Positions 25,584 through 36,363 of a DNA stretch of 64,000 bases are shown here, one piece after another. Location: contig QZLH01000171.1 in assembly GCA_003833135.1 (NCBI GenBank), positions 62,001-126,000 of the forward strand, read 5' to 3'. The notes beneath the pieces are model-generated. The model saw nothing but the letters and a program-made list of their open reading frames with translations. It was not told the origin of the DNA and ran no database searches. The position numbers and the translations under genes are program-made. Position 1 is the first letter of the stretch, and each line of letters opens with the position of its first letter. This DNA is from Oehlia diaphana (taxonomy: Eukaryota > Glomeromycota > Glomeromycetes > Glomerales > Glomeraceae).

Positions 25584-26532
25584 ATGGATGTGAGTTATTT
25601 CTTAGTTTTATAATTTTAAAATATTAACGTGAAGTTATGTTAAGTTTTATTATTTTTTACTCCTATAACAGCTTGTTGAAGTAGACCCACTTCAGATACT
25701 ATTTTCCCAATGTTGTGTCAGGCCAAAATTCAAAAATGGTTTACTTGTTGAGGACACTATTAAGAAACTTGTGAGTGGAGTAGTATCACCAAACGAAATT
25801 GAACTTATTCGCGTGTGTACCTTATCAAATGGTAAGACGCATTCGTTGGACAACCGACGGCTCTATGCATTTAAAGAAGCCATTAAGCGTGGATGCAATT
25901 TTAAAACCGTGATTGTGATAAAAACTAGTAATTTATATGATTTAAAATCACTTCAATGGAAAATGACACATCCCCCATCTAAGAATTGGTCAGTAGTTAA
26001 AGTAAAGAAAGATTGTAAACCTATTAATCCTGAAAATATTTTATCTACAAGAACATCTAATCTTTTTGAGAATACAACAACACCTTATCTTTATAAGAAT
26101 AGCTCATATACAAGATCCAGTCTTTATGGAATTCGATCTAATCTTTGCGAAGATAATTCGTATACAAAATCGCAAGAGAAATCTAGTGTTTATGGGAAAC
26201 GTTCTGATGTTAATGAAGATAAACAAGAAAGATCAAGTATTTAGGGTAATAGTCTTTATGAGAATCGCTCATATGCGAAAACGCAAGAGAGATCTAATAT
26301 GTATGGAAATCGATCTGATCTTTATGAAGATAGTTCGTATATAAAAACACAAGAGAGATCTGGTATTTATGAGAAACGTTCTGATCTTAATGAAGATAGT
26401 TCGTATACAAGAATACAAGAGAGATCTAGTATTCATGGGAGGCGGTCTGATCTTAATCAAGATAGTTCATATACAAGAACACAAGATAGATCCAGTATTT
26501 TAGATGATGATGGTTTTAATGTAAGAACACAG

Positions 26533-27057
26533 GATAGTACTAAGCTTGATAATAACAAAAGTAAATATGCAAGTACGCAAGGTAGATCTAGTCTTTTAAT
26601 TGATGTTTCTAATGTAAGAACACAGGATAGAACTAAGCTTGATAACAACAAAAATATACATGCAAGTACGCAAGGTAGATCTAGTCTTTTAAATAATGAT
26701 GGTTTTAATGTAAGAACACAGGATAGAACTAAGCTTGATAATAACAAAAATATACATGCAAGTACGCAAGGTAGATCCAGTCTTTTAGATGATGATGGTT
26801 TTAATGTAAGAACACAGGATAGAACTAAGCTTGATAATAACAAAAATATACATGCAAGTACGCAAGGTAGATCTAGTCTTTTAAATAATGATGGTTTTAA
26901 TGTAAGAACACAGGATAGAACTAAGCTTGATGATAACAAAAGTATATATGCAAGTACGCAAGGTAGATCCAGTCTTTTAGATAATGATGGTTTTAATGTA
27001 AGAACACAGGATAGAACTAAGCTTAATAATAACAAAAGTACATGTACAAGTACGCAA
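26533..27057 (+). repeat. 96-bp coding tandem repeat, about 5.5 units
   Basis: Units begin at 26533 (93 bp), 26626, 26722, 26818, 26914 and 27010 (partial). Units 2 to 4 are almost identical at DNA level, which points to recent unequal exchange or slippage. Every unit keeps the reading frame. Confidence 0.92.
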
Positions 27058-27195
27058 GATAGAACTAATGGTTTGTACATGAATACTGGGAATACAAGAA
27101 CGCAAGATAAAACTAATTCTGGTACAAATACCGGGAATACAAGAACGCAAGATAGAACTAATTCTGGTACAATTACTGGGAATACAAGAACGCAA
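27058..27195 (+). repeat. 45-48-bp coding tandem repeat, three units
   Basis: Three units encode DRTNGLYMNTGNTRTQ, DKTNSGTNTGNTRTQ and DRTNSGTITGNTRTQ. They look derived from the end of the 96-bp unit (NVRTQ/NTRTQ). Confidence 0.85.
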
Positions 27196-27237
27196 AGAAG
27201 GAAAAATATGTCTAAGTGTTTGTGTGTTTTGTCATAG

Positions 27238-29475
27238 TTTAGCCTTTGTAAGAAGTCGATAAATAATTTAATCCTTACACTTTTATTTTTTGGTCTCTGA
27301 ATGAGATTGATGAGGATTCTGTTTTTTTTATAGTCACATTTACATATTTCATGTTATTTAGTTTTGTTTATTAAAATAAAATTATATTTAGATTTATATT
27401 TAAAGAAAATTTAGATGCTCAAAATCAACCTTCTATTAAAGAAGGATAAAGCTTTACTTATTTCAGTTAATACGATTTGAGTTAGTGAATTAATATTATT
27501 CATTGGGTACTGGTGTTTGAATCTAATAATTTGTTCTTCATACTTTATTTGAAAACGTTCAAATCAGTTTTTTTTAACGCAATGTTATAACTTCAGATTA
27601 TGAAGTACTGTACATACTTATTATTCAACCGGTGAATAACTGAAATATTCATTCATGACTTGGTCCTCAGCATCGGTGTACTTCATATGGAGTTTTCTTA
27701 AATGTCAACTCAAACATATGAAAATGGGAATTTATTTGAAGAATCCTTCTTTTGCTCTTATTGCCATTCAAGAACTATCATAGATCTTGTTTACGAAATT
27801 TAGATGGAAGACTTATGGATTAAAAGAATATGAATTTATTTGATACTCATCCACAGCATTTTAGCTATTTAGTTTAAATTACTTTACAGAAATCTCGTTA
27901 TTTTAAACGATATCATTTCAATATCAAAATAATATCATTTTGACATCATTATGATATCGTCACAATATAGCTACTATACAATATCAAAATGATATTGAAT
28001 AATATTTTAATAATATTGAAATTATATCGTAGCGATATTGTTAACGATATCGTTAAGATTATCTACGATCTTGTCTTGATATATATATATATATATATCA
28101 AAACAATGTCGTTACAATATTACATTTATATCGTAACGATAAGTGATATCGTGATGATATTGTAATGAAATTGTTTGATATCGGTTTGATATTGCTACAG
28201 GGGTCGTTAGGATGATCTTAACGATATTGTTTGAAATTTTAGGGTTTCAGTAAAGTACATTTATTATAAATATATAAATGTATGTATATTTCAAATCAAA
28301 AATTAGTACAAAAATCTGAATTCGTACAAACACTTATACTAAGTTCAAAACTCAAATTATCCGTATTCTGAGTACGTTCAAATAATTTTATAACAATTGA
28401 TTATTAATTCAATGAAAGAATGTCTCAGTGGTTTCAATTGATTACGAATAAATGCTTGCTCTTAGACAGGTATCCGTAGAGGTGGCAAGCTTTGTTTAGG
28501 GCTGCCTAAAATACTGAGAGAAAGTTACAATATTTTATACGGAATGATAACTCTCACACCGTTCCTTTGACTGTTCCTGTATATAAGAGTACTGTATGTT
28601 AAATGATCATGTGGGAAAGAACTCAACACAATCACGGTGGCAATCGAAATGTTGGCCCACCTTGCTTACGGAATGGAATGTCTGTTGTGTCGCTTCTAAC
28701 ATGCTTTTATCTTCACCCGTACACTCTGAAACGGTTTACTAATTCTAGTTCAATTGTATAGGAACATTATAAATATTTCAAGGACGTTGACGTGTTTTGA
28801 CATAAAATTGAGAGACAGATTCATTATTCTTTTTATGATTACCATAATGCATTATATAACAAAAATTTTAAACTTTCATTGAAAATGTTAATACCTCCAT
28901 TAATAATGTTGATTACGCAATGGTATGGAATTGAAATTATCGATTTTCTATTGGTTTGCACGTTTATAAGTTGAAATATTATTTTGTGTTGGTATTTTAC
29001 GAAAGATTGTTTGTACTCATCATAGAAAAAGGTGCGGATTTGAAGATTTTACGGACATAAAGTTTCGGGCGAAAATGTATAATAGGGATTTATTAAAATT
29101 CTGTTATCGTTCATGAAAAGTTAAGTTGAATATAATGTACACATTTTTTTCTAGTTTTTTTCTTTTTTAATTAATATCAAATTTATTCGTCCTTAACTAT
29201 AAGTCAAATGTCAGATTCAAAGGTTAGTTTTTCTTTACGTAACAAGCAACTATTATAGTGATTTTAATTAATGAAAATGTTTTGCGCTTAATTTTTGCAA
29301 TCATAACAAAATTTTCATTAAACTTAATATTTTTCTGATGCTTATTATATATTAATTATTTTTATTAAGTGCTAAAAAAAAATCCATGTATTTGAAATGT
29401 AGAATAAATGAAATTTGTAAATAACTGTTCAAGTATTTTTTATAATCTAAAAGATAATTTAAAGTAATTGTGTAT
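27238..29475. other. Intergenic region with GATATC-rich tract
   Basis: No gene is supported. From about 27900 to 28250 the words ATATC/GATAT recur every 8-15 bases in both orientations, with a (TA)n run near 28080. The rest is plain AT-rich sequence. Confidence 0.55.
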
Positions 29476-30648
29476 CTATAATTGTCTCCTCTCATCCCTC
29501 TCATTTTCATCCTTATCGTATTTTACATTGTTATATAATCTAATTCCTTTCGTTTCTATAACTTTACGTAACTCTTCATATGTATTCGAAGCATAATGAG
29601 TACTTAAATGAGATCTAGTACCAAATGGAAGCAACCAATCACCATCTCTGTAAAGAAGATCTTTTCTTAAAAATTTTTGACTAGGATCTAATTCTAATGG
29701 AATAACTCTATCTTTAAGCATAGACTTTGGAACAAGGTCACTTCTACGATCAAATATTTGATTTCTAATGTCCCAAGAAGGACCGGAATCCGGAGAGAAA
29801 CGAGTACGATAACTCTCAATATCATCTCGCATTAATAAACCTCCAACTTCTACGATATTTTCTATTACCCATAAAAGAGTTGCATTAGATATTCTTTCAT
29901 TGCCTTTGATTCCTCCCCCTATTTCGCCATGTATACCCGGGAACCAAGTCTCTTTGACAGTAACTTTTTTACTAGAATTATTTGGAAGTATACGACAAGG
30001 TTCAAAGAAAGAAACTCTTTCATGAATGGCTAAAGCTTGACAAGCAAAATTAACTACATTAGGTACGACCTGGTCATAGAATTCCAAATATTTAAAACCT
30101 TCTCCAATTGTAAAACCTGGTATACCATGAGCACCAACAGTATCCCAAAGTCCAAGAAATTTTATAATTGGTTTTTTAAAATCTGGATAACAGAATGATT
30201 TTTTAAAGTCATCAGAACCACTTCCTTCCGGGTGATAAGCCATATCTCTATCACGATAGATTTCATATGCTAGATCAATACGTTTATCAATTTGTTCAGG
30301 TGTGGTATCTCGATCAATTTTCAATATTCCACAATTTCGTATCATTCCAGAAATACATCTCACTGTGTAAGCACCACGACTAAAACCAAAAAGCCATACA
30401 TCATCACCAGGATTATAATGAGTAATTATATATTTGTAACCTTCTTTTATTTTTTTGCCAAGACTTACAGCTACAGCACCATCTAAGACAAAATTCAAGG
30501 CCAATTCACCAATTCCAATTCCATCCATATAAGCGACATGTTGTTGGTAATCTCGCTCGATTAATTCTTTGTACAACATATAAACGTTGGATTTGGAATT
30601 TGGATCATTCCAAGTACCATCACTCAATACGACGATATTTTTACCCAT
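29476..30648 (-). CDS. DUF2235 alpha/beta hydrolase (Tle1-like), intact
   Basis: A single-exon frame of 390 residues from MGKNIVVLSDGTWND. DUF2235 proteins are serine hydrolases of the alpha/beta fold; bacterial type VI effectors of the Tle1 phospholipase group belong here, and fungi carry many uncharacterised cytosolic members. The nucleophile elbow GFSRG lies at residues 88-92 (Ser90), the acid is probably Asp169 in FLGLWDTVGAHG, and the histidine is probably His240 in WFPGIHGEIGGG. All three sites and the N-terminal (L)SDGTWN motif are present, so the enzyme may be active; substrate unknown. No signal peptide. A second, broken copy lies 15 kb to the right in the same orientation, and the upstream flanks of both show similarity, so the duplication covered the promoter too. 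Confidence 0.85.
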   Translation of the reverse strand: MGKNIVVLSDGTWNDPNSKSNVYMLYKELIERDYQQHVAYMDGIGIGELALNFVLDGAVAVSLGKKIKEGYKYIITHYNPGDDVWLFGFSRGAYTVRCISGMIRNCGILKIDRDTTPEQIDKRIDLAYEIYRDRDMAYHPEGSGSDDFKKSFCYPDFKKPIIKFLGLWDTVGAHGIPGFTIGEGFKYLEFYDQVVPNVVNFACQALAIHERVSFFEPCRILPNNSSKKVTVKETWFPGIHGEIGGGIKGNERISNATLLWVIENIVEVGGLLMRDDIESYRTRFSPDSGPSWDIRNQIFDRRSDLVPKSMLKDRVIPLELDPSQKFLRKDLLYRDGDWLLPFGTRSHLSTHYASNTYEELRKVIETKGIRLYNNVKYDKDENERDERRQL

Positions 30649-32246
30649 ATTTTTAAAATTCTTGATTGTTTTTTTTTTTTTTAAATAAAAAAGAATTTAA
30701 ATTTTCTGAAATGAAAAGGAGTTAAAGTAATTGAAACTCATTCAGGGTCATATTTATAGGTTTTTTTTTATGATTTGAATTTTAGCAAGCGAATCGATTG
30801 AAAATTAGTTTTATTGAATCGGAATTCAATTTCCAAATCAATAAATCCCCTAATTTAGATTAGTTTTTTTATGACGTTTTTGTTTACGGAAAAAAAAAGA
30901 TTTAAAAATAACCACGGCTTTTATATGTTTAGTAATAAAAATATATATTCTAAAATTAGAAATGATCTTATCTTTTTATGTACGAGGAAAAAATCCAACC
31001 CTATTTTGGTTAAAAACATTTGATTCTAAAATCAAAAATTATTGATCTAATCAAATTTGGATGATTATGATCGGCTAAAATAAAATGATGGTAAAACTAT
31101 TTATTTCGTCTTTTCCCTATTACGATTTAGGGTTTAATAACATGTTGTAATTACTTATTGTTTTTCGTACAATGGATTTCTATTATTACATTTCATTGGA
31201 GATATAATCTTTTTTTTGGCAGAACGTTTCGTGAGGCTTATTCATTTGTTTATCGTGACTATTGTAATAAATACTTTTTGGGTGTATAATTGGAATCATA
31301 GGCATTCAAAACATATCGCATTTCATCATGTATTTCCGTCGTTCATATGTAATTTAATAATGTTTATAATTATGATTATCAGAGAAGTTTAAGTTCTTTG
31401 TCATATTAACGTTAATATTCGATAATATACATAAGTTACTTTTAAACATAGAATTTTTTTTGAAGGGTTCATATTAAATATATATGAATATATTTATTTA
31501 TTTGTTATGGACAATAAAATAGTATATAACGTCTATGAGTAGAAGAATATTCTGTTGACAATGTTAATTCGAAAAGTTTATAAGATCATAAATTAAATTT
31601 ATACTCATACGAGAGAAATTCGCCAATTAAGAACAATGTATTCTCAATCATCAAATTTGCGTAATCCTCAAACAACTCTTGCAATTTTTTTTACCGGTAT
31701 TCGAAATTTTTAAACTTATTTTATTGATCTAAGAGGAAAATATAAATATAAAATTGTCAACTATTGCAAAAGATGATATACTCCCGTTTACCGGTCCAGT
31801 TAGATTTGTAACTTGAATCTGACGTAGTAGTCGGTTACTAATTTTATTATATTTTTTTGTTTCTTTTTTTAATTTTTTATTTATTTTCTTCTTTTTTTTT
31901 GTTTTTTATTTGATAATTTGTCCCTTCCTTTGTATTGTTCCTACTTCTCTTGTCTTTTTTACCAATTCCTCTTTCTTTCTATTTCAGCTACCTTCTCACA
32001 CCTCTTTATCCATATTTTTTTTTAACTGATCGCCATAAATAAAAGATCACCTTTTTCTCATCCTTATCATTAGTTATCTTATTGAATCTATTGCCAAAAA
32101 CTCTTCTAAGTAATTCCCATTCCCTTATTTTACCTAATAATGAAGATTTTTCAAATAAGATACTTGTAATTTGTAAAGGCTATATTTATGTTTCTCACGA
32201 TCACTGCTTGATCTTGTCTCCTACTTCTAGCATCTGTTCTTCAAAG
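30649..32246. other. Intergenic region
   Basis: The first 600 bases share motifs with the upstream flank of the second DUF2235 copy (for example CATATTTATA and GAATCGATTGA near 30750-30800 and 45750-45790). Beyond that is AT-rich sequence and a CT-rich stretch near 31900-32010. No gene seen. Confidence 0.5.
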
Positions 32247-32389
32247 GATCACAGTCTTCATCTTCTTTTCCACATCATATATTCACATGTTCAAAAAATG
32301 ATCACAGTCTTCATCTTCTTTTCCACATCATATATTCACATGTTCAAAAATGATCACAGTCTTCATCTTCTTTCCCACATCATATACAA
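32247..32389 (+). repeat. 52-53-bp tandem repeat, nearly three units
   Basis: Units start at 32247, 32300 and 32352 with GATCACAGTCTTCATCTTCT; the third lacks its end. The differing unit lengths (53, 52) break any frame, so the overlapping open frame is not evidence of a gene. Confidence 0.9.
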
Positions 32390-32883
32390 ATCTCTGAATA
32401 GTCCATCATGTTTACCTTACGTTTGAATAAAGTAACGTAGGTAGGGAGGTCTTTTAAAAGATTTTAATTTTATATGAACGTCTTGATCACTAGTTTGTTG
32501 TTTAGAATGATTGTTTAAATTGCTAACAAAAGTAAGGACTTATTCCAATTTAACTCATAAGTGAAATTATAATAAAATAAATCTTCAATTAATTCACTAG
32601 TTAGAATCTCGTTTTTATATTTCACATTCGTCTTCAATTTTTCCCATTCCCTAAAATCTCCTGAAATTAAGAACTTGATATATATATAAGTATTTCCAAC
32701 TTGAAACGTGGCCGGATAATTTTGATCGCCCTCTGTATATTAAGAATGTGAGTCATCGAAAAAAAGTTAGCAAAAAATGTTGCAGGCTGTAGTACTTTTT
32801 TGTTATATACTTTTCATTTTCTTTAGTTTTGTAGTAACCGTAAACAATAACAGGACCCGGAATGATGCTTCGCCATCATAATA

Positions 32884-33012
32884 GGGTTACGGTACATTTC
32901 GCCGAAAGCCGTTTTGCTGAAAAATAGGGCCAACATTATGCAGAATTATAAATAAACTCAGACAGAGATTATTTTTCGGCGAAATGGCTTTCGGCGAAAT
33001 GTCCCGATACCC
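32884..33012. mobile_element. 129-bp MITE, TTTCGCCGAA family
   Basis: The left end GGGTTACGGTACATTTCGCC and the inverse of the right end GGGTATCGGGACATTTCGCC continue as inverted repeats through GAAAGCC for about 40 bases. ATAATA (or CATAATA) flanks both sides. The two ends are the same two end types seen in the 860-bp element at 35496-36355, so both belong to one family. Confidence 0.85.
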
Positions 33013-33286
33013 ATAATAGTGTTAAGGTATTGATTTACAATGCCACAAAAAAAATCCGAGATGTGCGAAATTATTTGCCAATTATAAGTTTTAGAATGAA
33101 TTATTTGAAAATCTACGAGGAGGTTTAGAACCAAACAAATTAGTATTAGAAAAAGCTTGGCAAATGCTTCTGATTAACGGTTATGGTTGGATATATAACC
33201 TTAATATGCCCACCAAAATTTTGTTTTTTATGGAATTGTCGTCGTAATAAAATAACAAAACGTAATATTATAAATCTAACATCAAT

Positions 33287-33729
33287 ATGAGACCTCAAAG
33301 CTTTTACCTTCTTACCGCTATTTTCATGTTTTTCTACATGACATTTGTTCCGGTCATTGAAGGTAAAATTCTTACATTCGGTATTTTCTCCATTTTCTTT
33401 TTCTAATAATTCGACATTTTGTAGCATATAGTGCCGGCATAGATTTAAATATGTATGCTGGTGCTTGTAGAATTTGGATAGAAGATTCAAATCATAACCG
33501 CATAGCTGGTGACGGAAAAGGAGATTACCATGCTTGTGATGATGATGGTTATCAAGAAATTGATTTTCCAGATCAAGAGTACTATGTAGTTGCGAAAGTC
33601 GAATTAACTACTAGGAAACAGAAAGTCCGAGGTCCTTTCAATGAGGAAACCTGTTTTCGTATACATGGAAATTCTGCATATTTTTATTTTGATCAATATA
33701 ACTGTTGCGAAAGTTCATTTTCCTGCTAG
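33287..33729 (+). CDS. Small secreted cysteine-rich protein
   Basis: Exon 1 (33287-33362) and exon 2 (33425-33729) join in phase 1 to give 126 residues. Residues 1-25 (MRPQSFYLLTAIFMFFYMTF and VPVIE) form a classic signal peptide. The mature part of about 100 residues has six cysteines (GAC, HAC, ETC, NCC, FSC at the very end), compatible with three disulfides, and is Asp/Tyr-rich (DDDGYQEIDFPDQEYY). Small secreted proteins of this form in mycorrhizal fungi include effectors and cell-wall proteins, but I do not recognise a family. The stop codon sits exactly where a partial duplication of the gene's 3' part begins, so the present C-terminus may be a by-product of that duplication. Confidence 0.65.
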
Positions 33730-33792
33730 GAAACCGAAAGTCCGAGGTCCTTTCAATGAGGAAACCTTTTTATTTTGATCAATATAACTGTT
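33726..33792 (+). repeat. Partial tandem copy of the secreted-protein 3' end
   Basis: These 67 bases repeat 33611-33706 with an internal deletion of 29 bases and one visible substitution (GAAACCG versus GAAACAG). The first bases of the duplicate supply the TAG stop of the gene. Confidence 0.9.
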
Positions 33793-35487
33793 AAGTTATT
33801 ATCCCCATCGGTATTACAGTATATTGAAGACATGAATCAATTAAATTATTTCTCTAGTTTCTATTATTTCTATATATACTTATTATTATACTAATTATTA
33901 TTTAATGTTCAGTTCATAGTAAAAATAAAAAGATAACTTTATTAAAATTCAAAAGCATGCTTATTAATTAATGATAAAGCGACCGCCAATAAAATTATTC
34001 TTGTTTTATAATCAATATGTAAAATAAAAAATTATATTACTTGAAAGAATTAAAAGAATTCAAAAAAGAATTCATGAATATTTTTTACACCGCAATTTTT
34101 TTATTATGATAAAATGTTAATTTTAGCGAAATGTATCCCACATTTTCCCCAAATCAAATTATGAAAAAATGACTTTTGGTAATAACATTATAAATCGCAA
34201 ATTTTTAAATTTTAATTAGTTTTATTATTGATAATAAAAAATATAATAATTTTGACTCAAAAAAATATCATTCAAAACGAAATTATTGAACTATTTGAAT
34301 TAGAAAGGAGTGCATTAATTGTACTTAATTCAAAATTTTTTAGAAAAAAGTCATTTAAATTTATTTATCATTTCAAAGTTTAAAGTTATAAAAACTAGAT
34401 GATTTTTATTAATTTATCTCGTTGTTTATTAATCTTTTTTTTTTTTTTTTACTTACTGATTCGTGAATAAATGTTTTCAAATGGAATGGACGATTCGGTG
34501 AAGAAATGTACCGTAACCTTGATTTTTGATAAATACTTACTGTAAATGAATTTCTATTTTTGTATTGCATAATCGTCCTACTTTACGATATTCGCATAAG
34601 TTCCATATGCCACAATTAATCTCAATGACAAGTATAGTAAATAAAAATACCCGAAGAACACAATACTAAAAAAACTCAGATCTGGTTTGCATAAACACTA
34701 GATAATGAAAATCATGCAAATGATGTAAATTATTTTACTTGAAAATCAATTATTTCGCATGATTGCCAAGAAAAAAAACATATTTTTTTTTATTATTCTC
34801 CCAAAGTCTTATTATTATTAATCGGGTCAATTTTCTTTCTCATTCGTCCATTTCTACCGTAAACGGTTGACTAAAGTATCCCCTATGTATCGTATCCCCC
34901 TCTTTAACCAAAAAAAAGGCACATTTTCTCCTGATTTTCATTATTTAATTTGCCTAGGTATTGCACGTAAATATTTCTCTGATTATTATACAAGTTTTAA
35001 ATGTATTTTATTTATATTGCGCCTAAGAGTAATATAGTACATGGTAGTACAAGGTTAACCCCTGAAATTTATTAATATCAATTTATTCAACAATGAATTC
35101 ATTTAATTTATTAAGAATGCAATATATTCCCAGTAAAAAGTCATCATATGAAAATTGTACAATCTTTATTTAGTTTTTGTGATTATTGTCCAATTTTCAT
35201 TCAGTAATCGTACAATTGAATCAAAATTTTATTTTTTTGTAAAATTTAAATAAAAGATTTATTATATTTAATTCATTTAAATAAAATTCGTTTTGTACTA
35301 ATTTTTAGAATAAATCTGTAATTAATTATTCATCGCTTTCACTGTAGTTGAAAAAATAATTATATTGATCTTCAGATCTTCAGACTACTTTTTCGACGTA
35401 GTTAAAAAAATAATATAATTATATTGATACCTTTATCAATAATTTCACTAGTTAAAAAATAATTATATTGACAAAAATACTAACCAC
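33793..35487. other. Intergenic AT-rich region
   Basis: No gene, terminal repeat or RNA gene recognised. Near 35340-35460 a short motif (AAAAAATAATTATATTGA) recurs three times at about 60-bp spacing. Confidence 0.5.
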
Positions 35488-35495
35488 TTACATAC

Positions 35496-36355
35496 GGTAT
35501 CAGGACATTTTGCCGAAAGCCATTTTGCCGAAGCCATTTCGCCGAAGGGATGTTTCGCCGAAGAGACGTTTCGCCGAAAGGCCATTTCGCCGAAGGACCA
35601 TTTCGCCGAAACCCATTTCGCCGAAGCCATTTCGCCGAATGTCTACATTTGTAAATCTTACAATTTCACAAATAATTCTTATAAGTTGTCAATTGGAAAA
35701 ATTTAAAAAATTTAGAAATTTTTTTTTTACAAAATAAACTGTTATCATAACTTTAAAATAAGTTATTTTTTTATATTGCTTTTTTTAAAAAATCCATTAA
35801 TATATGTTAACATGTATATAAATATAAATTTTGAGCCTTCTGGTTCACATTTTATTAATAAGAAATTGCAAGGCATTTTTATTAAAATTTTGTTAATTAA
35901 CAATTATTTGTGAAATTTTAAACTTCGTAACTGCCATAATTAATGCTTGGATAATATCTAAGTTTTATCAGTAAAAATTTTAGCCAATTTGACTAAAAAT
36001 TGACCGATTTACCTATACTGTATACGAATTAACAACGAAATGCTGCTCCTATTGTTACATGAATTACGAATTAAGGTTCATGATGAGTATAATAAATATA
36101 AATAAAAATTTTAATATCATGATTGCACGATTAATAATTTTATAAAAGTGATATTTCTACCATTTTCGGCGAAATGGCATTCGGCAAAACGTCTTTTCGG
36201 TGAAATGACTTCAGCGATACGTACTTTTGGCGAAATGGACGATTCGGCAAAACGGCTTCGGCGAAACGTCCCTTCGGCGAAACATCTCTTCGACGAAATG
36301 GCTTCGCCGAAATGGGTTTCGGTGAAATGGCTTTCGGCAAAACGTACCGTAACCC
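35496..36355. mobile_element. 860-bp non-autonomous DNA transposon with TTTCGCCGAA arrays
   Basis: The left end is an array of about nine TTTCGCC/TTTTGCC-GAA units (35507-35640), the right end a mirrored array of about a dozen TTCGGCGAAA units (36165-36345). The target duplication TTACATAC (or CTTACATAC) flanks the element at 35488-35495 and 36356-36363. The ends match those of the 129-bp MITE at 32884. The AT-rich core has no transposase. An 8-9 bp duplication points to the hAT group (or MULE/Merlin), not Tc1/mariner. Confidence 0.88.
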
Positions 36356-36363
36356 TTACATAC

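Larger units (their letters stand above)
25584..27237 (+). pseudogene. Tandem-repeat protein with SLDNRRLYAFKE domain, interrupted by one TAG
   Basis: Exon 1 (25584-25589, Met-Asp) joins exon 2 from 25672 in phase 0. The N-terminal domain (LVEVDPLQILFSQCCVRPKF ... DTIKKL ... IRVCTLSNGKTHSLDNRRLYAFKEAIKRG ... VIVI) resembles a eukaryotic domain I know only by its HSLDNRRL signature. Then come 22-residue repeats (ERSxxYxxRSDLxEDSSYxxTQ), about five 31-32-residue repeats (DRTKLDNNKNIHASTQ plus GRSSLLNNDGFNVRTQ) and 15-16-residue repeats (DRTNSGTITGNTRTQ), ending at 27237. A TAG at 26242-26244 falls where the other repeats have Tyr (SSI-Tyr-G), and the same frame stays open for a further 330 codons. 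So the gene is either recently inactivated by TAT to TAG, read through, polymorphic, or misread at one base. Without the stop it would encode about 524 residues. Confidence 0.7.

Noticed and set aside
26457..27080. 207-codon minus-strand frame opposite the repeat protein
   Set aside because: It is the antisense shadow of the in-frame 96-bp repeats; Leu/Ser-rich translation simply mirrors the plus-strand units.
29212..29232. Micro-exon-like ATG with SDSK codons and a GTTAGT donor, resembling the first exons of the tandem small genes
   Set aside because: No matching second exon follows within the usual intron distance.
32082..32426. 114-codon plus-strand frame
   Set aside because: It is carried by a 52-53-bp tandem repeat read in changing frames; not protein-like.
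35507..36345. CRISPR-like impression from regularly repeated TTTCGCCGAA words
   Set aside because: Spacing is only a few bases, arrays are mirrored at the two ends of a transposon flanked by a target duplication, and the organism is eukaryotic.
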